Positions 32,723 to 47,050 of a stretch of 64,000 nucleotides of DNA are shown here, piece by piece; position 1 is the first letter of the stretch; the number at the start of each line of letters is the position of its first letter. Under the pieces are notes generated by a model, which was not told where the DNA came from, did no database searches, and saw only the letters and a list, made by a program, of their open reading frames with translations. This DNA is from Nonomuraea angiospora (lineage in GTDB: Bacteria > Actinomycetota > Actinomycetes > Streptosporangiales > Streptosporangiaceae): NCBI RefSeq assembly GCF_014873145.1, contig NZ_JADBEK010000001.1, positions 7,378,001 to 7,442,000 on the forward strand. Direction: 5' to 3'. The position numbers and the translations under genes were made by a program.

Positions 32723-32802
32723 CCCATCCGGGCGGGATGGTGTCGTGGGGCAGGGATGTTGTTTCGCCTCACCTCCTCATACGCTGCAGTACGACGGGCG
32801 GT

Positions 32803-34386
32803 TCAGTTGGCACATGTGTAGCCGGACGGCACGGACGTGTTGCCGCTCGGCCGGCTCGCCTGCACCCCGAAGCTCGTGCCGGCGTTGGGCGCGAGTGTGC
32901 CGTTGTAGCTCAGGTTCTTGGCCGTCACGGTCTGGCCGCTGACCGTCACCGTGGCGTTCCAGGAGCCGGTGAGCGTGTGGCCGGCCGGCAGCGTGAAGGT
33001 CACCGTCCAGCTCGACTTGGTGGAGGTGCTGGTGTTGGTCACGGTCACGGGCTGCACCACGTACCCGGTGCTCCACTGGCTCTGCACGGTGCCGGTGGCC
33101 GTGCAGCCGCCGCCGGTGCCGCCGCCGCTGAGCGTGGTGAACGACGCCGTCGGCGACGCGGCGGACTGGTTGCCGGCCGCGTCCCTGGCCTTGACGTACA
33201 CCTGGTACGCGGTCGCCGGCGACAGCCCGGTCAGGGCAATCGAGTTCGTCGCGGTCGAGCCGAGCGGGGTCCCGGTCGAGGTGTAGACGTCGTAGCCGGT
33301 CACGCCCACGTTGTCCGTGGAGGCCGTCCAGGACAGGTTCGCCCCCGACGAGGTGATGCCGGAGGCCGACGGGGTGCCGGGCGTGCTCGGCGGGGTCGGG
33401 TCGGTGGTGCCGCCGCCGTAGATCGAGGCCTGCTTGGAGGTGGCGGCGATGCCGTTGGCGCCGTTGAACAGCCGCCGGCCCCAATCGGTGAGCTGGGTGA
33501 CGTCGAAGTTGGTGACCTGGTCGAGGTATTCGACGCCGCCGCCGTTGCCGCTCCACGACCAGCCCAGGTAGCCGAGGCCGCGGCTCACGGCCTGGGCCAT
33601 GATCGTGTCCTCGTCCGGGTTGCCGTCGGAGTGGTTGAAGCCGAACTCGCCGACGACCAGCGGCAGTCCCGCGGTCTTGAACGCGTCCATGTACGCGTTG
33701 ATCTCCGCGGCCGTGTCGAAGACGCCGTACATGTGGATGGAGAAGATCGTGTTCTTGGCCGGGTCGCTGTCGAAGACCGCCCGCGCGTTGTCGCGCATGC
33801 CGAACTGCCAGTCCTGACCCCAGTTGGGCGCGTCCACCATCAGCGCGTGCTGGAAGCCGTTGCTGCGCAGCTTCTGGATCGCGGCCGTGGTGGCGGCGGC
33901 CCAGCCCGGGGTGACGGCGTTGTTGCCGATCGGCTCGTTGCCGATGTTGACGATGACGTAGTCCTCCTGGCCGACCAGGGCGGACTTGACGCTGATCCAG
34001 TAGTTGGCGGCCTGGTCGAGGGTGTAGGCGCCGCTCTGCTCGCCGTACCCGGTGGTGTCGTGGTTCTCCAGCACGCAGATGAGCTTGTTCTGCTTGCAGA
34101 GGGAGACGACGTTGGCCACGTCGGAGACGCTGTTGGGGGTCCAACGGCCGCCGCTCAGCACGACCCGCACGGTGTTGGCCTTCAGCGACTTGATGTCCGC
34201 GAACGCCTTGGTCTGCGTCGCGTACCACGTGTGCGCGTGGCTGGTGCCGCGCATGACGAACTCCTGACCGCTGGCCTCGACGATCTTCGTGCCGCTCACG
34301 TGGATGCCGACGGCGGCGTCCGCGGGGGCGACGGGGGCGACGAAGAAGGCGAGGAGGCAGGCCAGCGCGGTGATCAGTGGTCTCAT
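32803..34386 (-). CDS. Secreted endo-beta-1,4-mannanase (GH5_8) with FnIII and CBM2
   Basis: The 527-residue product has a signal peptide (1-24). The GH5 domain (25-335) carries GIHVSGTKIVEASGQEF, VMRGTSHAHTWYA, acid/base Glu151 in NIGNEP, nucleophile Glu247 in VVGEFGF and GYLGWSWSGNGGGVEYLD. The last is the sequence seen in actinomycete GH5_8 mannanases rather than in cellulases. An FnIII module (about 350-430) and a C-terminal CBM2 (about 440-527) follow. It would cut mannan or glucomannan around cellulose. It is the third gene of the GH48-GH9-mannanase operon and has no CebR box of its own. AAAGG is the ribosome site. Confidence 0.92.
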   Translation of the reverse strand: MRPLITALACLLAFFVAPVAPADAAVGIHVSGTKIVEASGQEFVMRGTSHAHTWYATQTKAFADIKSLKANTVRVVLSGGRWTPNSVSDVANVVSLCKQNKLICVLENHDTTGYGEQSGAYTLDQAANYWISVKSALVGQEDYVIVNIGNEPIGNNAVTPGWAAATTAAIQKLRSNGFQHALMVDAPNWGQDWQFGMRDNARAVFDSDPAKNTIFSIHMYGVFDTAAEINAYMDAFKTAGLPLVVGEFGFNHSDGNPDEDTIMAQAVSRGLGYLGWSWSGNGGGVEYLDQVTNFDVTQLTDWGRRLFNGANGIAATSKQASIYGGGTTDPTPPSTPGTPSASGITSSGANLSWTASTDNVGVTGYDVYTSTGTPLGSTATNSIALTGLSPATAYQVYVKARDAAGNQSAASPTASFTTLSGGGTGGGCTATGTVQSQWSTGYVVQPVTVTNTSTSTKSSWTVTFTLPAGHTLTGSWNATVTVSGQTVTAKNLSYNGTLAPNAGTSFGVQASRPSGNTSVPSGYTCAN

Positions 34387-34412
34387 GTGCTGCCTTTCAC
34401 TGAGCTGTGGAA

Positions 34413-34442
34413 CCGCCCCCGCCGCTACTGCGGCGGGGGCGG
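34413..34442 (-). terminator. Intercistronic GC hairpin between GH9 and mannanase
   Basis: CCGCCCCCGCCG pairs perfectly with CGGCGGGGGCGG (12 bp) around CTACTG. It stands in the 65-bp gap of the operon. It could be a partial terminator or an RNA-stabilising element that sets the mannanase level below GH9. Confidence 0.7.
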
Positions 34443-34451
34443 AGTCTTCAC

Positions 34452-39910
<5,459 letters not shown>

Positions 39911-39934
39911 GGGGTCTCCATGGGAGTAGAGGAG

Positions 39935-39948
39935 TGGGAGCGCTCCCA
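39935..39948. promoter_or_regulatory. CebR-type operator before GH48
   Basis: A perfect TGGGAGCGCTCCCA, 24 bp before the GH48 GTG start. It should control the GH48-GH9-mannanase operon. Confidence 0.9.
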
Positions 39949-40031
39949 AACGGGATTGTGGGTGCCCTCACGCGTATGTCAACGGAATGGCGGTCCGGTA
40001 ACCCCCGTGTTTCCTCTCACCAGGCTGCCCG

Positions 40032-40048
40032 GGATGAAAGTTTCATCC
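40032..40048. promoter_or_regulatory. GGATGAAAGTTTCATCC palindrome between GH48 and GH6
   Basis: A perfect 17-bp palindrome with a central G, located mid-way between the two CebR boxes of the 267-bp divergent promoter region. Its 11-bp core TGAAAGTTTCA is also found upstream of the LPMO gene. It could be an activator or second-repressor site for both directions. Confidence 0.6.
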
Positions 40049-40136
40049 GCGTTCCGGGGCATTCAACGAGCATGCGGCCCGGCGGACACCTCCGCGAGCA
40101 CCGCCCTCTGTACACGGATGGAACCACGACAGACCA

Positions 40137-40150
40137 TGGGAGCGCTCCCA
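40137..40150. promoter_or_regulatory. CebR-type operator before GH6
   Basis: A perfect TGGGAGCGCTCCCA, 27 bp before the GH6 GTG start. Confidence 0.9.
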
Positions 40151-40177
40151 GCCCTCTAACACTGGAGATGATCGCTC

Positions 40178-42532
40178 GTGAGACTCCAACGCGGCCTCCG
40201 CAAATGGGCCGTGACCGTGACCGCCGCGAGTGTCGCGGCCTTAGGGCTCGTCGTCGGCCAGAGCACGGCAGCCAGCGCCGCCGTCGCCTGCGACGTGACC
40301 TACTCTGCCAATTCGTGGACGAGCAGCCCCGGCCAGGGCGGTTTCACCGCGAGCATCACGTTGAAGAACACCGGTGACCCCATCACCTCGTGGAACCTGG
40401 GCTTCGACTTCCCGACCACGGGGCAGAAGTACACCCCGACGGGCTGGGGGGCCAACTGGAGCCAGTCGGGCACGCGGGTGACCGGGGCGAACATGCCGTA
40501 CAACGGCAGCCTGAGCACCGGCGGCTCGGTGTCCATCGGCTTCAACGGCACCTGGACCGGCAGCAACCCGAACCCGACCGCGTTCACCGTGAACGGGGTC
40601 AACTGCGGCGGCGGCGGGAACCCCACCACCCCGTCGGTGGTCACCTCGGCCAGCTCGGTCGCGGTGAACGAGGGCGGCACGGCCACGTTCACGGCCCGGC
40701 TCTCCTCGGCCCCCTCCGCCAACGTGACCGTCACCACCACCCGGACCAGCGGTGACACCGACCTGTCCGTCAGCTCGGGCGGCTCGCTGACCTTCACCCC
40801 GTCCAACTGGAACACCGCCCAGACCGTCACCCTGGCCGCCGCCCAGGACGCCGACACGACGGCGGGCACCGCCTCCTTCACCGTCGGCGGCACCGGCGTC
40901 ACCCCGGCCACGGTCTCGGCCACCGAGGTGGACGACGACGCCGTGGTGGAGCAGTCGATCATCGTGACGCCGACCGCGGTGACCGTGCCCGAGGGCGCCA
41001 CCGCCACGTACACCGTGCGCCTGGCCGCCGCGCCGGCCTCGAACGTGACCGTCACCTCGACGGCGGGCACCGGCGACACCAACATCACCGTCTCCAGCGG
41101 CGGCAGCCTCACCTTCACGCCGTCCAACTGGAACACCCCGCAGACGGTCACCCTGGCCGCCTCCGAGGACTCCGACACGGCCAACGGCAGCCGCACCATC
41201 ACCGTCGCCTCCACCGGCCTGACCTCCAGGACGGTCACCGCCACCGAGGCCGACAACGACGGCGGCACCACCCCCGGCGGCCACGTCGAGAACCCGTACG
41301 CCGGCGCCACCGGCTACGTCAACCCCGACTGGAAGGCCAAGGCCCAGGCCGAGCCCGGCGGCTCCGCGGTGGCCAACACCTCCACCGCCGTCTGGCTGGA
41401 CCGCATCGCGGCCATCGCCGGCTCCTCCTCCGCCATGGGCCTGCGCGCCCACCTGGACGAGGCCGTCAGGCAGGACGCCGCCAACGGCTCCACGCCGCTG
41501 ACCGTCCAGTTCGTCATCTACGACCTGCCCAACCGCGACTGCTCGGCGCTGGCCTCCAACGGCGAGCTGCTCGTCTCCGAGAACGGGCTCAACCGCTACA
41601 AGACCGAGTACATCGACCCGATCGCGGCGATCATGAGCGACTCGGCGTACGCGAACCTGCGCATCGTCACGGTCATCGAGCCGGACTCGCTGCCCAACCT
41701 GGTCACCAACCTCAGCTTCGCCAAGTGCGCCGAGGCCAACTCGTCCGGCGCCTACGTCGACGGCGTCCGCTACGCGCTCAACAAGCTGCACGCCATCACC
41801 AACGTCTACACCTACATCGACGCCGCCCACCACGCGTGGCTCGGCTGGGACTCGAACTTCAACCCGACGGTCAACCTCTTCTACAACACCGTGGCCGGCG
41901 CCACCGCCGGTGTGGACAGCGTGGACGGCTTCATCGTCAACACCGCCAACTACGGCGCGACCACCGAGCCGTACTTCACGATCAACTCGTCCGTGAACGG
42001 CACCTCGGTCCGGCAGTCCAAGTGGGTCGACTGGAACTGGTACGTCGACGAGCAGTCCTTCGCCACCGCCCTGCGCAGCGCCCTCGTCTCCAAGGGCTTC
42101 AAGAGCGGGCTCGGCATGCTGATCGACACCTCGCGCAACGGCTGGGGCGGCTCCGCCCGCCCGAGCGGGCCGAGCACCTCGACCAACGTGGACGACTTCG
42201 TCAACCAGTCGCGGACCGACCGCCGCATCCACGCCGGCAACTGGTGCAACCAGAGCGGTGCCGGTCTGGGCGCGCGGCCGACCGCCAGCCCGGCGGCCGG
42301 GCTCGACGCCTACGTCTGGATCAAGCCTCCGGGCGAGTCGGACGGCGCCAGCTCGGACATCCCGAACGACGAGGGCAAGAAGTTCGACCGGATGTGCGAC
42401 CCGACCTACCACGGCAACAACCTCAACGGCAACAACCTGAGCGGCGCCCTGCCCGACGCGCCGCTGTCGGGGCGCTGGTTCTCGGCGCAGTTCCAGGAGC
42501 TGCTGAGGAACGCCTACCCGCCCGTCAACTGA
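40178..42532 (+). CDS. Secreted GH6 cellobiohydrolase with CBM2 and two Calx-beta-like modules
   Basis: The 784-residue product has a signal peptide (1-34), CBM2 (35-149), two Calx-beta-like modules (about 153-252 and 257-356, each with NVTVT and the [10 protein letters not shown] strand) and a C-terminal GH6 domain (about 367-784). In the catalytic domain are IYDLPNRDCSALAS (448-461), IEPDSLPNLV (500-509) and the late YVWIKPPGESDG loop. The long GH6 domain with tunnel loops fits an exo-acting enzyme working from the non-reducing end, complementing GH48. GTG 40178 has GGAG 10 nt upstream. Confidence 0.95.
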   Translation: MRLQRGLRKWAVTVTAASVAALGLVVGQSTAASAAVACDVTYSANSWTSSPGQGGFTASITLKNTGDPITSWNLGFDFPTTGQKYTPTGWGANWSQSGTRVTGANMPYNGSLSTGGSVSIGFNGTWTGSNPNPTAFTVNGVNCGGGGNPTTPSVVTSASSVAVNEGGTATFTARLSSAPSANVTVTTTRTSGDTDLSVSSGGSLTFTPSNWNTAQTVTLAAAQDADTTAGTASFTVGGTGVTPATVSATEVDDDAVVEQSIIVTPTAVTVPEGATATYTVRLAAAPASNVTVTSTAGTGDTNITVSSGGSLTFTPSNWNTPQTVTLAASEDSDTANGSRTITVASTGLTSRTVTATEADNDGGTTPGGHVENPYAGATGYVNPDWKAKAQAEPGGSAVANTSTAVWLDRIAAIAGSSSAMGLRAHLDEAVRQDAANGSTPLTVQFVIYDLPNRDCSALASNGELLVSENGLNRYKTEYIDPIAAIMSDSAYANLRIVTVIEPDSLPNLVTNLSFAKCAEANSSGAYVDGVRYALNKLHAITNVYTYIDAAHHAWLGWDSNFNPTVNLFYNTVAGATAGVDSVDGFIVNTANYGATTEPYFTINSSVNGTSVRQSKWVDWNWYVDEQSFATALRSALVSKGFKSGLGMLIDTSRNGWGGSARPSGPSTSTNVDDFVNQSRTDRRIHAGNWCNQSGAGLGARPTASPAAGLDAYVWIKPPGESDGASSDIPNDEGKKFDRMCDPTYHGNNLNGNNLSGALPDAPLSGRWFSAQFQELLRNAYPPVN
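40280..40624 (+). repeat. CBM2-coding segment of GH6, inverted copy of 39449-39793
   Basis: See the GH48 copy. The DNA differs mainly at synonymous third positions (for example ACGGGCACCAACATGCC against ACCGGGGCGAACATGCC), consistent with an older duplication or gene conversion. Confidence 0.9.
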
Positions 42533-42554
42533 TCGTCGTCACGACGACATGAGC

Positions 42555-42648
42555 CCGAGAGACCCGCCTGACCCGGGTCTCTCGGAGGGACCCGCCTGAC
42601 CCGGGTCCCTCGATTCACCCGAAGGGGCCCCGTCCGCGGGGCCCCTTC
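42555..42648. terminator. Three tandem hairpins after GH6
   Basis: Three perfect stems follow one another. The first is CCGAGAGACCCG/CGGGTCTCTCGG (42555-42585) and the second GAGGGACCCG/CGGGTCCCTC (42585-42611); both have the loop CCTGACC. The third is GAAGGGGCCCCG/CGGGGCCCCTTC (42621-42648). The third ends 3 bp before the convergent DUF1992 stop, so it serves both genes. The first two look like a duplicated unit. Confidence 0.85.
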
Positions 42649-42650
42649 AC

Positions 42651-43046
42651 CTACCTCTGAGACTTGCGCCACTCCGAAATGACCTTGTCGACGTCGAACG
42701 GCATCAGGTTGAGCGGCGGCCCGGACAGCCCCGTCCTGATCGCATCGCGGATCTTCTGGTTGATCTCGTCGAGGATCCGCCGCACCTCGGCCTCCGAACG
42801 GGCCCCGCGCGCGTCGGCCAGCGCCTCCTCCGCCTGCTTGCGCAGCGCCAGCGTGGGCGGCAGGGGCATCGACAGCCCTTCGCTCTCGACCTTCTGCTTG
42901 ATCCACCACATCTCGTCGTGCGGCCGGTCCGGCAGCGGCTTGCCGGCCCCGGGCAGGTCGTCGAACTCGCCGCGCTCCTGCGCCTCCCGGATCTGCCGGT
43001 CGATCCAGCTCTCGAACGGCATGCCCAGGGGTTTCCGTTCGGTCAA
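42651..43046 (-). CDS. DUF1992 (DnaJ-homologue subfamily C member 28-like) protein
   Basis: The 131-residue protein has the DUF1992 pattern WIDRQIREAQERGEFDDLPGAGKPL, then WIKQKVESEGL and PPTLALRKQAEEAL. The family occurs alone or with J-domains; its molecular role is unknown. The start is a TTG at 43046, supported by AGGAGGG about 5 nt upstream. It lies 10 bp after the FolP2-like gene in the same direction. Confidence 0.88.
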   Translation of the reverse strand: MTERKPLGMPFESWIDRQIREAQERGEFDDLPGAGKPLPDRPHDEMWWIKQKVESEGLSMPLPPTLALRKQAEEALADARGARSEAEVRRILDEINQKIRDAIRTGLSGPPLNLMPFDVDKVISEWRKSQR

Positions 43047-43056
43047 GACGCCCTCC

Positions 43057-43956
43057 TCAGGCCAGGTTGTGACTCGGGGTCAGCGGGCCACGCCAGCCGA
43101 GCATGGCCTCGGTCATGCGGACGGACGCGGCCGTGGCCGCCACGTCGTGAACCCGCAGGATGCGGGCGCCCTTGACGATCGAGAAGACGTTGGCGGCGAT
43201 CGTGCCCTCCCTCCGCTCCCCCTGGGGCCGGTCGAGCGTCTCGCCGATGAAGTCCTTGTTGGACAGGGCCACCAGCGTCGGATAGCCGATCGCGGTGATC
43301 TCCTCCAGCCGCCGGGTGAGCTCCAGGGAGTGGAAGGTGTTCTTGTTCAGGTCGTGGCCGGGATCGATGATGATCCGGTCCGGGGCGATCCCGGCCTCCA
43401 GCGCGTACGCGACCCGCTCGCGCAGGTAGCCGGACACCTCGGCGACGACGTCCTGGTAGCTCGGCCGGAAGACGCGCCTGCCCGGGCCGCCGAGGCTGTG
43501 CGTCACGATCACGCTGACCCCCGACTTGGCCGCGAACTCCGCCATGCCGGGCTCGCGCAGGCCGTTGGTGTCGTTGATCACGTCGGCGCCCGCCTCGACC
43601 GCCGCCCGCGCCACCTCGGGCCGGTGGGTGTCGACGGAGATGACGGCGTCGGTGGCCTTCCTGACCTCGGCGATGACCGGGGCGACCCGGTCGATCTCCT
43701 CGTCCGCGCCGATCTGGGCCTGGGCCGCGCTGAAGGCGAACCCGCCGATGTCCACCCAGTCGGCCCCGTCGTCCACGGCCCGGCACGCGGCCGCCACGGC
43801 GCTGTCGAGCTCGTACGTGCTGCCCTGGTCGTGGAAGGAGTTGGGCGTCCTGTTGACGATGGCCATGATGGCGACCTGACGCGCGAAATCGAACTCCCGC
43901 CGCCCGATGCGCCGGACGGGCGAGATGATCCCAGGAGAAAGCGCTTCGCCGCTCAC
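43057..43956 (-). CDS. Dihydropteroate synthase-like protein, FolP2 type
   Basis: The 299-residue TIM-barrel protein has DHPS-family segments: MAIVNRTPNSF (in place of NVTPDSF), DIGGFAFSAAQ, SVDTHRPEVA, INDTNG, IDPGHDLNKNTFHSLEL and ALSNKDFIGETL (in place of the usual SRKxFxG). These are the forms seen in the FolP2 paralogue of mycobacteria, which, from what is known, does not replace FolP1 in folate synthesis. The true reaction is unknown. No other folate genes (folB, folK, folE) are next to it. Confidence 0.8.
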   Translation of the reverse strand: MSGEALSPGIISPVRRIGRREFDFARQVAIMAIVNRTPNSFHDQGSTYELDSAVAAACRAVDDGADWVDIGGFAFSAAQAQIGADEEIDRVAPVIAEVRKATDAVISVDTHRPEVARAAVEAGADVINDTNGLREPGMAEFAAKSGVSVIVTHSLGGPGRRVFRPSYQDVVAEVSGYLRERVAYALEAGIAPDRIIIDPGHDLNKNTFHSLELTRRLEEITAIGYPTLVALSNKDFIGETLDRPQGERREGTIAANVFSIVKGARILRVHDVAATAASVRMTEAMLGWRGPLTPSHNLA

Positions 43957-43999
43957 GTAGCGAGCCTACCTGCCCATCCCCCACCCGGGGCGGAGCGGG

Positions 44000-44470
44000 T
44001 CAGGCGGTGAAGCGGCCGAAGGGGCGGCAGCCGGCCATCACGCGGATGCGTTTCATGACCTCGTGGGCCGCGCGATCCGGGCCGCCGGGCAGCCGCATCG
44101 TGAGCAGGACCGTCGTCCCGTCCGGACCGGTGTCGAAGTCGGCCGTGTCGCACAGCCGGCGGATGAGGAAGATCCCCCTGCCGCCCTGCGCGAGGTCGAG
44201 CGGGCTGATGCTGCCGTTGACGTAGCCGTCGGGGATGCCCGCCCCCTTGTCTGACGTCTCCGAGCGGATGACGCCGTTCACCGTCCACAGCTTGAAGTAC
44301 CCATGCCCGCCTCCGTGCTCCACGGCGTTGACGACGCTCTCGTGCACGGCCAGGACGAAGTCGTCCAGCCGGGGGCTGCTCAGCCCGCAACTCCTGGCGC
44401 ACACGGCCACGGCGCGGCGCAGCCTGGTGACGTCGTCGAGGGTGAAGGGCTGGGCCATCAGGGTCCGCAT
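44000..44470 (-). CDS. HATPase_c-type anti-sigma regulatory protein
   Basis: The 156-residue protein is of the RsbW/SpoIIAB class, with the N-box AVHESVVNAVEHGGG, the G1 box SDKGAGIPDG and the G2 box GGRGIFLIRRLCD. It would bind ATP and act as an anti-sigma kinase on STAS partners. The two STAS genes in the window (22693 and 52698) are possible but unlinked partners. ATG 44470 follows GGAGGGA. Confidence 0.88.
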   Translation of the reverse strand: MRTLMAQPFTLDDVTRLRRAVAVCARSCGLSSPRLDDFVLAVHESVVNAVEHGGGHGYFKLWTVNGVIRSETSDKGAGIPDGYVNGSISPLDLAQGGRGIFLIRRLCDTADFDTGPDGTTVLLTMRLPGGPDRAAHEVMKRIRVMAGCRPFGRFTA

Positions 44471-44565
44471 GCGCTCCCTCCGTGTCGTCCGACAGGGCGG
44501 CTACAGGGCGGCTCTCGCGCTTCAGGACCTCGCGTCAGGTGTCACGTTCCCCCGGAGGAGACGAC

Positions 44566-45621
44566 TTACACCCCGGACGTCCCACCGACACCGGCGGCGA
44601 GCTCCTTGACGCGGCCGACGGGCCCGCCGTCGGGGGCCAGCGGCGCGGTGTCCATGCCGGCCCCGTCGTGCAGCCCCTCGAACAGCTCCCGCACGGCCTC
44701 CCACGACGGGTGCCGCGGCGTCCACCCCAGCACGTCCCTGGCGCGGTCGGTCTTCATGATCGGGGCCCGCAGGACCAGGTCCAGCAGGCCGGGCGCGGCC
44801 GGCAGGAGCCGCAGGTGCCAGGCCGCCGACATGACCGTCCTGGCCACGGCGGGCGGGACCGGGACCGTACGGGTGCCGAGCAGCTTGGCCAGGTCGGGCG
44901 GGTCGAGCACGGGTGCGGCGGCCAGGTTGAACGCCCCCCGCACCTCCTTGGTGACGGCCAGCCGGTAGGCCTCCGCCGCGTCCTCCGCGTGCAGCGCCTG
45001 CAGCCGCAGGCCCGGGATGTCCGGCACGAACGGGATCCGCCCCTCCTTGATCAGCCACCCCGGCACGAACGGCCCGCCGAACAGCCTGCGCTGCTCGGTG
45101 GCGGCCGCTCGCTGGAAGATGAACCCCGGCCGCATCCGCACCACCCGGATGCCCGGGTGATCGTGCTCGAAGACGTCGAGCACCCGCTCGACGTACGCCT
45201 TCTCCCGCCCGTACGCGGCCCCGGGCCAGCCGTGGGTGGGCCAGCTCTCGTCCACCGCCCGGTCGTCGGGCCCCGGCGAGTACGCGCCCACGGACGAGGC
45301 GTGGACGAGCGCGGGCACGCCCGCCTCGGCGGCGGCGCGGAAGACGCGCATGCTGCCCAGCACGTTCGCCCGCCAGGTCGTCGCCGGATCCCTGGTGGGC
45401 TGGAACAGCCACGCGAGATGGACGACCGCGTCCGCCCCGTCGAAGATCCGCGTCAGATCCGCGGTCGCGACGTCCGCCTGCCGCCAGTCGGTGCGGTCGA
45501 TCCGCCAACCGGGCAACCGGCGGGCGACCCCGACGATCGAGGTCACGCCGTCGTCGGCGGCCAGCGCCCGCACCAAGCTGGTGCCGACGTTGCCGGTCGC
45601 ACCCACCACCACGACTCTCAT
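44566..45621 (-). CDS. NAD(P)-dependent epimerase/dehydratase (extended SDR)
   Basis: The 351-residue protein has the N-terminal Rossmann motif VVVVGATGNVGTSLV, HLAW in AVVHLAWLF, Ser in HASSVGAYS, and the catalytic YxxxK in AYGREKAYVE. Extended-SDR features (HAEDAAEAYRLAV) are present. ATG 45621 starts the Rossmann fold exactly. It follows the alcohol dehydrogenase gene by about 50 bp in the same direction and may be co-transcribed. The substrate, probably a nucleotide sugar or lipid, is unknown. Confidence 0.88.
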   Translation of the reverse strand: MRVVVVGATGNVGTSLVRALAADDGVTSIVGVARRLPGWRIDRTDWRQADVATADLTRIFDGADAVVHLAWLFQPTRDPATTWRANVLGSMRVFRAAAEAGVPALVHASSVGAYSPGPDDRAVDESWPTHGWPGAAYGREKAYVERVLDVFEHDHPGIRVVRMRPGFIFQRAAATEQRRLFGGPFVPGWLIKEGRIPFVPDIPGLRLQALHAEDAAEAYRLAVTKEVRGAFNLAAAPVLDPPDLAKLLGTRTVPVPPAVARTVMSAAWHLRLLPAAPGLLDLVLRAPIMKTDRARDVLGWTPRHPSWEAVRELFEGLHDGAGMDTAPLAPDGGPVGRVKELAAGVGGTSGV

Positions 45622-45673
45622 GGGTGCTTCGCTGCCCGCCGATCGGGCAGCGAAACCCCTCTGACCTGCCAGA

Positions 45674-46855
45674 TCATGGCTGGAGCAGGATCTTGACAGC
45701 TCCGTCGGACTTCTTCTGGAACATCTCGTACGCAAGGGGCGCCTGCTCCAGGGGCATCCGATGGGTGGCGAGGTCCATCACGCCGAGCGGATCCGACTCG
45801 TCGGTCACCAGCGGCATCAGCGCGCTGGTCCACCGCCGGACGTGGGCCTGCCCCATGCGCATCGTGATGCCCTTGTCGAACATGCGCAGCATGGGCATGG
45901 GGTCCGTCATGCCCCCGTAGACGCCGATGACGGAGATGACGCCGCCGCGCCGTACGGAGTCGATGGCGTGGTTGAGGGCGGCGAGGCGGTCCACGCCCGT
46001 GTGCGACATGAGCGGCGCGGCCACCGCGCCGGGCAGCATCGTGGTGAGCGTCTGGGCGAGTTTGGCGGCCGGGGAGCCGTGGGCCTCCATGCCGACCGCG
46101 TCGATGACCGAGTCCGTGCCGCGTCCGGAGGTCCGCTGGCGGACCTCCTCGGAGACGTCGGTGACCTCGCTCGCGTCGATGACCTCGACGCCGTGGCGGC
46201 GGGCCATCTCCAGGCGCTGCGTGACGCCGTCCACGCCGATCACCTGGTGGCCGAGGTGGCGGGCGATGCGGCAGCACATCTGGCCGATGGGACCGAGGCC
46301 GAAGACGGTGACGCTGCCGCCCTCGGGGACGTCCGCGTACTCGACGGCCTGCCAGGCGGTCGGCAGCACGTCGGACAGGTAGATGAAGCGCTCGTCCGGC
46401 GGCCCCTCGGGCACCTTGAGCGGGCCGAACTGCGCCTCGGGCACCCGAAGGTACTGGGCCTGCCCGCCGGGCACCTGCCCGTAGAGCTTGGTGTAGCCGA
46501 ACAGGGCCGCTCCCATGCCCTGCTCGCGCACCTGCGTGGTCTCGCACTGCGCGTAGAGCTGCATGCCGCACATGTGGCAGTGGCCGCAGGAGATGTTGAA
46601 CGGGATGACCACGCGGTCACCCGGCTTGATGTTCTCGATCGCGGGGCCGACCTCCTCGACGACGCCTATGGGCTCGTGCCCGAGGATGTCGCCCTCGGCC
46701 ATGAACGGCCCGAGCACCTCGTACAGGTGCAGGTCGGAGCCGCAGATCCCGGTGCTGGTGATCCTGATGACCGCGTCGTTGGGCTCCTTGATGGCCGGGT
46801 CGGGAACCTCCTCGACCCGGACGTCGCGCTTGCCGTGCCAGGTGACTGCCTTCAT
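45674..46855 (-). CDS. Zinc-dependent alcohol dehydrogenase (formaldehyde dehydrogenase-like)
   Basis: The 393-residue medium-chain dehydrogenase has the catalytic zinc site (Cys38 in GICGSDLH, His60/Glu61 in GHEP), the structural zinc site (CGHCHMCGMQLYAQC near residue 90) and the cofactor motif VFGLGPIGQMCCR. The long loop after the zinc site (QGMGAALFGYTKLYG) is typical of the FDH-like group that oxidises formaldehyde or long alcohols. AAGGAG lies 6 nt before ATG 46855. It is divergent from the encapsulin/terpene cluster. Confidence 0.9.
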   Translation of the reverse strand: MKAVTWHGKRDVRVEEVPDPAIKEPNDAVIRITSTGICGSDLHLYEVLGPFMAEGDILGHEPIGVVEEVGPAIENIKPGDRVVIPFNISCGHCHMCGMQLYAQCETTQVREQGMGAALFGYTKLYGQVPGGQAQYLRVPEAQFGPLKVPEGPPDERFIYLSDVLPTAWQAVEYADVPEGGSVTVFGLGPIGQMCCRIARHLGHQVIGVDGVTQRLEMARRHGVEVIDASEVTDVSEEVRQRTSGRGTDSVIDAVGMEAHGSPAAKLAQTLTTMLPGAVAAPLMSHTGVDRLAALNHAIDSVRRGGVISVIGVYGGMTDPMPMLRMFDKGITMRMGQAHVRRWTSALMPLVTDESDPLGVMDLATHRMPLEQAPLAYEMFQKKSDGAVKILLQP

Positions 46856-46977
46856 GGTGTCTCCTTACGGAAGGGGCACAAATGCCGCATACCCCCGCAT
46901 AAGCCGCCAAACAGGCGGCGACTCAGGGCGACCTCCCGACACGCCTAGATCTCGGCAAAGGGCGAACCCTCCGCGCC

Positions 46978-47014
46978 AAAGCGCTTTACACGCTCTGTGT
47001 TGAGTGAGTAACTA
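46978..47014 (+). promoter_or_regulatory. Candidate promoter of the encapsulin/terpene cluster with overlapping palindrome
   Basis: TTTACA (46985-46990) and TAACTA (47009-47014), 18 bp apart, look like a sigma-70-type promoter about 35 bp before the first start. The perfect palindrome AAAGCGCTTT (46978-46987) overlaps the -35 element and may be an operator. Confidence 0.45.
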
Positions 47015-47050
47015 TTGGTAGCTGACGCCCTGACAGAAGGAGCCGCGCGC

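Noticed and set aside
32803..34386. GH5 enzyme called as a cellulase
   Set aside because: The sequence GWSWSGNGGGVEYLD and the HAHTWYA segment match actinomycete GH5_8 mannanases, so mannanase is the better call.
34387..34451. Separate CebR operator for the mannanase
   Set aside because: The gap holds only a GC hairpin and a ribosome site; no TGGGAGCGCTCCCA-like sequence.
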